From Nematostella vectensis (lineage: Eukaryota; Cnidaria; Anthozoa; Actiniaria; Edwardsiidae), in contig NC_064043.1 of assembly GCF_932526225.1 (NCBI RefSeq), positions 2,875,501 to 2,935,500 on the forward strand: a DNA stretch of 60,000 nt, given 5' to 3'. Both the position numbers and the translations under genes were made by a program. Below the pieces are notes generated by a model. It did not search any database and was not told the origin of the DNA. It worked only from the letters and a program-made list of their open reading frames with translations. Each line of letters opens with the position of its first letter. Position 1 is the first letter of the stretch. Below, piece after piece: positions 12,501-24,500 of this stretch.

Positions 12501-15500
12501 TGCAGGACGACTTCGACTCGAACGAAGTGCTTTAAACCACAGCTCAGATCCATGTGGGATCTAGAGCTGCGTTTAAAGTCCACATCTTAACAAATGACAG
12601 CAGCAGAAAGTGCTGCTGCAGCCCCCCCCCCCTAGACCCTCTTTAGATAATGGGCGTTATATACCGCACTGGGCACTCGTCTTCCCCCCCCCAGACCCTC
12701 TTTAGATAATGGGCGTTATATACCGCACTGGGCACTCGTCTTCCCCCCCCCCAGACCCTCTTTAGATAATGGGCGTTATATACCGCACTGGGCACTCGTC
12801 TTCCCCCCCCCCCCAGACCCTCTTTAGATAATGGGCGTTATATACCGCACTGGGCACTCGTCTTCCCCCCCCCCCCCAGACCCTCTTTAGATAATGGGCG
12901 TTATATACCGCACTGGGCACTCGTCTTCCCCCCCCCAGACCCTCTTTAGATAATGGGCGTTATATACCGCACTGGGCACTCGTCTTCCCCCCCCCCCCCA
13001 GACCCTCTTTAGATAATGGGCGTTATATACCGCACTGGGCACTCGTCTTCCCCCCCCCCCCAGACCCTCTTTAGATAATGGGCGTTATATACCGCACTGG
13101 GCACTCGTCTTCCCCCCCCCCCAGACCCTCTTTAGATAATGGGCGTTATATACCGCACTGGGCACTCGTCTTCCCCCCCCCCCCAGACCCTCTTTAGATA
13201 ATGGGCGTTATATACCGCACTGGGCACTCGTCTTCCCCCCCCCCAGACCCTCTTTAGATAATGGGTGTTATACACCGCACTGGGCACTCGTCTTTCCCCC
13301 CCCCAGACCCTCTTTAGATAATGGGTGTTATATACCGCACTGGGCACTCGTCTTCCCCCCCCCCCCCCCCAGACCCTCTTTAGATAATGGGCGTTATATA
13401 CCGCACTGGGCACTCGTCTTCCCCCCCCCCCAGACCCTCTTTAGATAATGGGTGTTATACACCGCACTGGGCACTCGTCTTCCCCCCCCGATCCCCTTTA
13501 GATAATGGGTGTTATATACCGCCGCACTTGGCACTCGTCTTTACCACCCCCCTCCCTCCCCCTTCGACCCTCTTTAGATAATGGGTGTTATAAACCGCAC
13601 TGGGCACTCGTCTTTACCCCCCCTTTTCCCTCTCTCTTCGACCCTCTTTGATTTCACTGCCCACGGCACTTATTTATCTAAGGGGTTGCGCTTATTTACT
13701 TTTCAGTGTTCCCTAGGGGGGCGCTAAGTCGTTGAGAATATTTCTAATAACCTTGGAAAAGAAGTAGAGGGATGCTTATAGGTTATCCCCACATATTTAA
13801 CTAGAAAAGTGGCACTGATCTCCGGTAATTTGAGAATATTCTGTAGCAGGATAAGCGCCCAACTGCAGTCGCCTATGATGCAGACTAGCTCTGACATCAC
13901 GTCACCTACCGATGCAGTTGTTGTTGTCCAGGCGGTACCCCTTAGCGCATGCACAGTTGTAGCTCCCTGGCGTATTGATGCACAGTTGGGCACAGCGATG
14001 GTTCCCGACTGAGCACTCGTTTTGATCTGCAACAACGAAATTATGAAACGAAATTAACCCTTCAGTTATTTCAGATGCCAGTACCCCATAAACATTTATT
14101 CTGTATGTATGTAAGCTTAGGGGTATCTTAAAAAAATTATAAAAGGTTGTTGTTGTGGTTGTTGTTGTTTTACATGTTTGAACCACTGTGATAAGGTCCG
14201 TAACAGTGGTCTCAAGGGCGTTGAAATATAAAGAAACATATGGTGCTTTCTTAGTTCAAACTGCAATGTGATTTAACATGACCAGTTTCCTTAGGGATTT
14301 TCACTGTAATCGGAATCATCTAAATTGCACTAGTAAGAACCCGCTAAAAACCCTCAATGTTGAGGTTTCTTTAGTTTTCTTTAGTTTAAAAAAAAACTAA
14401 AATCTGATTTCTTTTTAAATTTCGGAAATTTTATTTATAAGTTTTTGGGCTCCCGTTGGGCACCTATTTTAACTTTAGATTCTACCTTCGCATCTCGGTT
14501 GGGTACCAGTCCATTGGCCGCTGGTACAGCTACGTGAAGATGAGCCAACAATCTGGTATCCTGACTGACAGCTGAAGTTAACAGTGTTACCCGAAACAGA
14601 CTTGGATCCGTACACGGGGGCGTCCAGCGGCGAACAGGGCACCACTATAAATCAGACGTAACATATGGACACTAGTTGAATTTCGGCTTAAATGTTTCAA
14701 TAGAACTTATAGAAAGTTCTGGTAATTTCCATAAGCGCACTCAATTTAACTCTCAGTATCTTGTCCAGCTGGACAAAAAGCTTGTGTATGGGTTACCTGT
14801 GGAGCACTGTGGCCCGGAGTAGCCTGGGAAGCAGTTGCATGAGTAGCCTTTAAGCCTGTCCACACACTGGCCACGTGACCTGCATGGGTTACTGCTACAG
14901 TCGTTACTATTGACATTCGGCGCCACCAATCCTAGTGAACAACCAGATCAGCTATTAGTACTGTCCATCAATCATTTCAAAGGAGTAGGGACTGGGCCTG
15001 AGGCCAGGACTTGAGAAACTCTGGTATCATTTGGGATCAGAAATCTTGGCTTTGTTCTGTACCTTCAAACGAAAGCATAACAGGATAATAACCTTCCGCT
15101 TGCCTCACGGCTCCAGTCCCCCACTTGATATGAAAGCGGAGAGTATAGCTTGTGCTTATGGAAAAGAATTTCAGTCCACGTTCTCGTTCAACTGCTGGAA
15201 GGAAATCTCCAGCTAGTAGTTTAGAGGGAATTCGTGAGGCTAAACTATTTCTACCCATTCCCTCTCTTGGTGCGAATATACATTTTTAGTTGTGTGTGTG
15301 TAAATATGCGACCCATTTGTACTGTAGAAGTTACTTACGGTCAGGGCATCCATAGACCTCAGCTCTCAAGCAGACCCGACTGTACCAGGCTTGTGGGCGG
15401 AAGCGAATATACCTGGCGCGGAACACACTCACTTCGTGTCTGACAATAGTGTTCTGGTCGGTGTTTCCAGTCAAAACCTGGACAAAATACACAGCCCTTA

Positions 15501-18500
15501 GAGGAGGAGGGTTGCGAAGTGATCATCGCACTGAGGGGAGAGTAAGGGAAGGGGAGGGAAGGTGACTGAGAGGAGGAGGGTGGCAAAGTGATAATCGCAC
15601 TGAGGGGAAAGTGAGGGAAGGGGAGGGGGGTGACTGAGAGGGGAAGGGTGGCAAAGTGATTATCGCACTGAGGGGAGAGTGAGAGGAGTGGAGGGGAGGG
15701 TGACTTAGAGGGGGAGGGTGGCAAAGTGATCATCGCACTGAGGGGAGAGTGAGGGAAGGGGAGGGGGGTGACTGAGAGGGGGAGAGTGGCAAAGTGATCA
15801 TCGCACTGAGGGGAGAGTGAGGGAAGGGGAGTGGGGTGACTGAGAGGGGGAGGGTGGCAAAGTGATTATCGCACTGAGGGGAGAGTGAGAGGAGTGGAGG
15901 GGAGGGTGACTTAGAGGGGGAGGGTGGCAAAGTGATCATCGCACTGAGGGGAGAGTGAGGGAAGGGGAGGGGGGTGACTGAGAGGGGGAGAGTGGCAAAG
16001 TGATCATCGCACTGAGGGGAGAGTGAGGGAAGGGGAGTGGGGTGACTGAGAGGGGGAGGGTGGCAAAGTGATAATCGCACTGAGGGGAGAGTGAGGGAAG
16101 GGGAGTGGGGTGACTGAGAGGGGGAGGGTGGCAAAGTGATCATCGCACTGAGGGGAGATTGAGGGAAGGGGAGTGGGGTGACTGAAAGGGGGAGGGTGGC
16201 AAAGTGATCATCGCACTGAGGGGAGAGTGAGGGAGGGGGAGTGGGGTGACTGAGAGGGGGAGGGTGGCAAAGTGATAATCGCACTGAGGGGAGAGTGAGG
16301 GAAGGGGAGTGGGGTGACTGAGAGGGGGAGGGTGGCAAAGTGATCATCGCACTGAGGGGAGATTGAGGGAAGGGGAGTGGGGTGACTGAGAGGGGGAGGG
16401 TGGCAAAGTGATCATCGCACTGAGGGGAGAGTGAGGGAAGGGGAGGGGGGTGACTGAGAGGGGGAGGGTGGCAAAGTGATAATCGCACTGAGGGGAGAGT
16501 GAGGGAAGGGGAGGGGGTGACTGAGAGGGGAAGGGTGACAAAGAGATTATCGCACTGAGGGGAGAGTGAGAGGAGTGGAGGGGAGGGTGACTTAGAGGGG
16601 GAGGGTGGCAAAGTGATCATCGCATTGAGGGGAGAGTGAGGGAAGGGGAGGGGGTGACTGAAATGGGAAGGGTGGCAAAGTGATTATCGCACTGAGGGGA
16701 GAGTGAGAGGAGTGGAGGGGAGGGTGACTTAGAGGGGGAGGGTGGCAAAGTGATCATCGCACTGAGGGGAGAGTGAGGGAAGTGGAGTGGGGTGACTGAG
16801 AGGGGGAGGGTGGTTTTTTTATGACACAAGAACACATTTTCCTGAGAGAGGGAGGGTGGGGCTATTAAGAGCACAAGAGCTCATGAGAGTGTGGGAAGAC
16901 GTGGTGCGCCAAGTACATTAAGATGCGTAAACGATGTGGTAAAATGAGCTACGATGCGTTGAAATGCGTAACGATGCGTTAAGATGCATGAGGATGCATT
17001 AAGATGCGTTAAGAATGGTTTACGATGGATTTCTATGCGTTCTGTACTAACCGTGGGGTACATAGTCCAGTGGGTGTTATCCACACTGTACTCGATCTTG
17101 TAAAAGGTCACTCTCTCGTCGTAGTCCTCTCGACCTTGGGTCGCAACCCCCGACACCCTCATCACAGCGTTCAGATCGATCTGTAGCCACTGATGAGCGT
17201 CATTCGTGCCCGCACACCACGCTCCCGCCTGAGTGATAGCCCCTGCACTGTTACGCTCACCCCTCTTGTGCAGACGGCCATACTTAGGAAGATGCAGGCT
17301 GCTATAAGATGACGCTGTCATGCGACTGTCGAGGATGATTTTGTTCGAGTCGACTCCCATGGATTTTTGGCAGTCTGTGAAAAAATGAAACGATTAAGCG
17401 CAAATTAACATCGCCACATGATCAAAAGCGCTCGTCAGTATGTAGGTACGTACTGATCTACACAATTTAAATTCACGAGTATGTAAGTTAGTGTCACCGA
17501 AGATGATACTACGGGCAAGCGGCCCCCGCAGTTCTTACATCCCCAGGAGAGGTAGTAAAATGCGATCAATGAAGCCCGCATCTCTGATCCATCGCGCACC
17601 ATTTCCTTAAATGAACCTCTGTATATAACATGGGCAAAAGTTTAATAGGTGTGTTCAGTAGTTGTAGGGAGTAGAGAACTCACATAAACCGTCTGTGTAT
17701 GGCTGTTGCCCGATTATAACGGGCCAAATTCCAGGTTCTAATTTCTGTATCGTTGTGATACATCGTGTTGAATTAATCTGGAGGACTATATAAGGATACG
17801 ATACCTTGTATGTTCATACAATGGAACCCCTTTTCCACAATACTGACACCAAAAAAAAAACAAGCGATACCAAGAAAAGTGAACTTTGTTACGAACTACA
17901 AGTAGTGTGGCGTGTTATCGAAAGATTTTTTCAAACAAATAAATTTGGTGTCTTAGAGATGTTCTACCAAATATAATAATATATAATGCCCTGACAAGGA
18001 TGTCATCCTCCCCTTCCCCCTCCTCCCCCATACTTCTAGGGTGTGCTCTACCCACCCACCCCCCCCCCCCCATGATATTTCTAGAGTGTGGTCTCTCTTA
18101 CTCATCTCGTAGTAGTTGTATCGGCCCGTGGTGTCGTACGCCAGCAGGTTGTCAGCGGAATGCTTGCGGCTCAAGTAACATGTCTTTGAGATCTTATCAA
18201 AGTCAAACGATCTGCATTTGAAGCCCGTCTCCCGGTCACACGCGGAAGCGCAGGCCTGGGGCGTGGTGCTAGAGAGGGTTTTGTCGTTGAATTGTGGAAT
18301 GCTTGTGTTGGAATTGAGCGTAAAGTATCGCAAAGCGTCATTTACTAAAACGGAAAGAACAATTTATAATTAGTATTAAATGGTGTAAGATGAGTAGATA
18401 TAATTTATATAGAGCATTCCTGCCAGACTCAACTTACACCTGCAAGCGTAAGACGTAGGCGTCACGGTGTAAGCGCCAGCCATTCTCTCGCGGAAGTCGG

Positions 18501-21500
18501 CCCAGGCCACCACGTCACCCTTGTCTACACAGCTATACGCGAGGGTAAAAATCTCGTTATCACTCAGGACACGGCTCCACACGTTAACCTGAATAAACAA
18601 AACACACAGTATAAATCTCGTTATCACTCAGGACACGGGTCCACATGTTAACCTGGATAAACACAAAATAAAGAGTATGTATTTTGTTATAAACACACAG
18701 ATTATATATCTTCTTATAGATAACAGAAAGATTGCATATCTCGATAACGACATCACGAAGGTTACAAATATATATATATCGATTATCGATTATAGACAAC
18801 ACGAATACGAGTACCTGACTTAAATCTCCAACGAAGCTTTCCTCGGCATTGAATCCGCCGCCAAGTTCATCTTGTTCCTGGCCAACAAGCATGACTCCGC
18901 CTCCACGGATAACTTGGCCAATTTGGAATGGACTGGACGAAGACCTCACGAGACGACCATCTATATAGGCCTGGCGTAGAGCAAACCACCATATGAAACA
19001 ATGTTGACCTTCCAGTGGTACTTGAACTTAAAGCCGCATTGTCACCAGTTTACTTCCGGTCGATTACCTAACAATATCCGATGATTTTTAACGGAAAACG
19101 CGAAAAATATTTCAAAATATTGAAAGCAGTGTGTCTATCGGAAGTTTCTTTGAGGATGTGATTGATTATTTAGAGCGGATGGCCTGTTAAATATCTCGGA
19201 TTCTAATAGATTCTTTTGTCTTTTAACGGTTGAGGTTTCCGTCGGACCTCCGGAAGTAAACTGGTGACAATGCAGCTTTAAGTTAAATACTTATAAGGTT
19301 AATTTTACCCTCCCCCCCAGAAGCAAAAACTGATCTGAAAATGATCACGCTATATGGTCAAAGCTTTTATGGCACCGTACCTTCCACGTGCCACTAGCGC
19401 TACTCCACGTGACGGCCACGTGATGCCAAAATCCGTCAAGGACATCCACCCCGAGGTATGTGGCCTCATCGTTAATGAAGAGGTTCAAACCACCGAAGTC
19501 CTGCAGAACTAGGCCGTCCTGGAGTTTCCCGCTATTTTCCACACTGTAGGAGAGAGCGGTGCCTGGTTGTTCATCATCTGAACGGACCCATAACGATACG
19601 GAGAAAGCCGTTAAGTCGGGTATCTTCTTGATTGTCGCAGCGTAGGGGTTGCTGGCACGATTGTTGATTGTCAAGTCGTAATCAGATGAGAGTGCTAAAA
19701 GGTAGAAATGAGGGTCAGCAATAAGAACCCAATTATAAGTAACAACTTTATTCATTCTTTAAGGACACCGTAGACCCAAGCGGTAATTACCCCGATCGTG
19801 CAGGCAAAATCGCTCGCGCTCGAGTCGGATTAAAGCAAATGCCAACAAACTATATATCAATTTAAAGTTTAATGATTGTACTTTCCTCCTAAGATAATCA
19901 TTTTTTATACGCGCTTAATTTTGAGTGCTTTTGCCTGGTCCGAAGTGCGAAATCGACCACTTTTGAACATGCGAATTATTTATACACACCAAAAGCGAGT
20001 AACCTCCCGGGATTTGCTTTATATCTTTCGTCATGTACTGAACTGACAAACCGTGTCTACATTTGACGTCACACAGCCTTTCAAGGGTGAAAGTTAGGCG
20101 TGGAATAATTTTGCTTCTTTGGCTACAACGCGCTAATTAAGTCCGTAGCAAAAAAAGCTATTGATTATCCGCGGCACGGTGTGACAGAACAATATCTATA
20201 CTAGACGCTTGCCAAGTTGCGCAGGAATCGGGCGGTTAGAAGTGTACCTTTAATTCACATATTTAGAGTAAGATGGGGTGAAATTTGATTGCGAGATATC
20301 GGGAATTGAAGTTGTGTAAACATTAGAGGCAGCGTGACAGTAATGACAGACGAAGAGCAAATAGAGCCGCGTATGGCAACCAATCACATTGCACGCTCTA
20401 CACGCAGCGGGAAAACTCTTAGGCGCTCAAATGTCATAGCGCTAGTCGTGCAAGTGAAGGAAGATGCCTAGACCGAAGCGAGCTTGCACCAAAGAAAAGA
20501 AGAGCGCGGAAAACTTAAAAAGACCGCGAACGGAGACAACTCTATGGTTCGGGCTTTCTTCCTCGCTTAGCCTTCTTCGAAGGAAGCCAAGGATTCTTAC
20601 CTAATCTTGGCGTAGTTTACAACTATGCAAAATTTAGAGTAAACGCATATGAAGTTGATATAAATACGGATAAATCTTGGATAAAACGTCGATAATGATA
20701 CTGACGCGCTTGTATGCTAATTAGAGGGAAAAGCTGTAAAACTAAGTTCCCCGGATGTTGATCGCGGGACATTGAGCTAAGTAAACAGGATTATGGGATT
20801 ATTGACGCCTTCGAGAATAACGCTACACTAGTTCGAATTCGGTTTTTCTTGAATATCTGGCGGAGTACTTAAGATTTTGTTGGTATTTTTTGCAAACATC
20901 TACAGTATTCCTATTGTCATCGAATGGCATAATAAAAAGAGGATGCGAGGAACGTGCTGCCTGATTGACATGTTCTTCGCTAGCCAATCAGCGAGGCGAA
21001 TAATTGGCTCAGTGCACATCCGGGCACCACGGAATTGTCCAAGTTCTAAGATTCATGTCAATTGATGATTCCCGCACACTGATCGTGTCGCACAAATTGA
21101 ACGCATGACATTGGTAAATGCGACTGCTGCTACAGCTAAGTGTGCTCTATCTGTTGTCACTGAACGACAGAGTCAGTATCTTTCAACATATCTTAAATGT
21201 ATCCTAAAGTTATCTTAGCTTGAACGAAATTTTGAGTCGGATACAGACCTTTCTCGCAGTTGGCGCCTGTGTATGTAGGGGCGCAGGAGCATTCGTAGCC
21301 ATTGAAGCGCTTGGTGCAAGTACCGCCATGCTGACACGGCTCCGACTGGCACTCCTGGACCTATACACCAAGCAAATACGATAAGATCACAACTAGCTAC
21401 AACACAATACTGCAGACACCAAGGGAAGGTACGTAGAAAACACAAACCAACAGCTCTATTGTTCGTTGATCAAAAGGACCTTTTACCTTATGTGCTATAT

Positions 21501-24500
21501 AGCACATTTTATGTTTCGTATAATGTGAATAGATTTTATGCTATGATTTGCATATCAGAAAAAATACTAAAAAAACAAAATCGATCATGGGCTTTTTTGA
21601 TAGAAACATGGTGCACAGCTTTGGAATTTGTTACTAGTAAGAAACATACATACCTCAGTCTCGCAGTTTTTGCCAGTGTACCCAGCAGGGCAAGCGCATG
21701 TGTAGAAGCGCTCATTGTCAATGCAACTTCCTCCATTTCTGCAAGGCTTTGCGCTGCAGTCATCGTCATTGAATTGACATAGCGTACCCGAGAATCCGGG
21801 TCTACAGATACATTGGAACTTATCCACACCTCCTGGAAAAATATGGGAAAACAAGTTTTTGGTTTAAAGCGGGTATTCGTACCATGGCACCTGGGGAGAA
21901 GGGGGACATAAAAGGGGGATAATGGTTGTGATACGGGTAGAGGTTGGTGGCAGGGGTGAGGACGGGAGGGTCATTGTGGGGATAATGCTACAGTGAGTGG
22001 AGTTGGACTATAAGGACTGTCCGGGATAGTGATTGCAGTTGTTCTTACCATGGCGTATAGGGTGAATGGGAAGATTATGAAGGAGGTAGAGGGTAGGGAG
22101 ATATAGACCGGAAAACAAAAAGGCTGATAAGGGGTAAGGTGTACGTGCTGGTGGAGAAATAATAATGAGTTTAATTCAACCTTTCGCAGTATAGACTGGA
22201 TTACAGGTGAGTCAGAGATACAAGTAAGCAATACAATAAAGTACAATTAATCAAATGTAATTAGCATATTTAACAGTAACTAACTCGTTGAAACGACTCG
22301 CTATTAGTAGGCCTCTGATAAGATTTAGATCTGAGATTATAACCTGGATCATGCGTAATGCGACGCCCTTTAATGATAGGAAAAAGAGGATTCTCTGGTT
22401 TGATTCTGGAAACGAATCGCTGGCATGCGATATGTCTTCGCTCGTGCAACGTTGGAAGGTTTGCAAGCGTGAGTGAGCCCTCATAACTACTACCTGGGAA
22501 AGCGATCTTGAGCGCACGCCTCTGAACATTCTCTAGGGCGTCAGACAGATAATTTGAAAGGTTCGCAAAGGCTGCAGACGTATATTCAATGACCGATCTG
22601 ATAAGTGACCGGTAGACTGTTATCAGCTCTATGGCATCCAGGCCGCATTTCTTAAGTACTCTTAGAGCATAAAGCCTTTTGTTAGCCTTCTTAATTATGA
22701 AGTCGCAGTGCGCAACCCATGTCAAGTCACACGATATGAGACCGCCAAGCAGCTTGAACGACTGCACCCGATCGATGGTATTACCGCCTACGGCCATGGG
22801 CTGCCAACTGCAACTATCATAGTTTAAGAAGCTAACGGACATTTCTTTGCACTTTGATGGATTAAGGCGCATGTTTTGCTTTAGGGCATATGCTTGAATG
22901 TCGTTAACAATGTGTCCTAGGAGGGATGGTGAGTTCCTAGGTACCACCTCATGAACAGTCAAATCGTCCACGAACTAAGCCCGCGGGGGCCACGTCCTGA
23001 CCAAGTCATTGACCATTACACAGAAGAGAATGGGCCCAAGCCTGGTACCCTGGGGGATTCCCCCGTTAAGTAGTTGCCAGGAAGATGTTTTACCATCGAG
23101 GCAAACAGACTGCGAACGCTCTTGTAGAAAGGCTGCAACCCAGCGTAAAAGTGCCGTTTCAACATAAAGTGATCTTAACCTATCTAGTAAGATGTGATGG
23201 TCAATTAAATCGAATGCTTTTCTGAAATCCGCGAAAAAGAGTCTAACCGAGCAATTGCCGAGATCAAGGGCCTCAAGAATAAGGTGTAGAATATAGACAA
23301 TAGCCTGTTCGGTAGACTTAGACGCAACTGCAAACTGCTTACTATCTATTTTATCTAAGACAGCGGGGAGCATTCTCGAAAGTGTTAGTCCTTCCATGAT
23401 CTTGGCGACTTGTGACGTTAAGGAGATAAGTCTCACATCGTTTTCCACGGTCTTGGCATGCTTGGGCTTAGGGAAGCATGCCAAGACCGTGAGAGAAGTG
23501 AGTTAAAATATAATGAAAACAACAAAAGTTCAAAAACATGCACATAAATGTATAATAAATGACGGTAGATAAGGAATAGAATATTCCATAGAGATCTTTG
23601 AAAGGTTAAGCAGCCTCACACCAATAGCTTTGATATCAAGGAAAGAAGGCATCGAATTCACCAATGGTAATATTTTACGAACGCCCATTGGTTGAAATCG
23701 ATCACGTGGTACAATCTAGAAGAACAAAAAAAACATCGAAAACAGATATTTCTCCTGCGAGGGCTTTAAACCTATGAAACTTTCGGAAAAGATGGATTTA
23801 ACATTTTGAAGTTTCAAAAACACTCAAAAACTCTTCATTCAGCTTTTCAGTACAATAATGCAACAAAACTTATAATTTCCCGTCTTTTGGGGCGTGCGAA
23901 CACAAGCGTTTTTCGAAATCTGCAATCGTGCAAGAGAATGCATTTTGGATCACATAGAAGGAATTCGCCTGTAAGGCCCTGGAAATCTACTAAAGCAGTC
24001 AAAGTTGAGTAGATGATCGGTGTTGTGCTTTTGCCTTGCAGCAGAAGCACGGCAGAAGCGCGACGTATGAATATGGCCTCAATTAATTAATCGTGTTCCT
24101 CTTTTTCTCACCTACACACACAGCATTGTTCTGACAAGGATTAGAGGCGCACTCGTCTACATTCAGTTCGCAGAACGCTCCTTCAAATCCAAGCGGGCAG
24201 GAACAATGCGCTCCTCCAGACTGCTCGACGCACGTGCCACGCACGCAAGGGTTCTGGGTACTGCACACCTTGACGGGCGTGTCACACTGGGTGCCTACGA
24301 AGCCAGGCGGGCACAGGCAGGAATAGCCATTCACCTGGTGAGAACATCATGTCCACGTTACTAATGAGACCATCATGTCCACGTTACTAGTGAAACCGTC
24401 ATGTCCACGTTACTAGTGAGACCATCATGTCCACGTTACTAGTGAAACCATCATGTCCACGTTACTAGTGAAACCATCATGTCCACAATACTAGTGAGAC

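Noticed and set aside
14797-14909. Nearer AG acceptor for exon 26 (AATAG before TAACGAC)
   Set aside because: It breaks phase with exon 25; the AG at 14932 keeps phase 1 and the EGF.
18584-18949. Alternative pentraxin exon using the acceptor at 18652
   Set aside because: It runs into TAA after about 22 codons; the inner acceptor at 18588 gives the complete domain.
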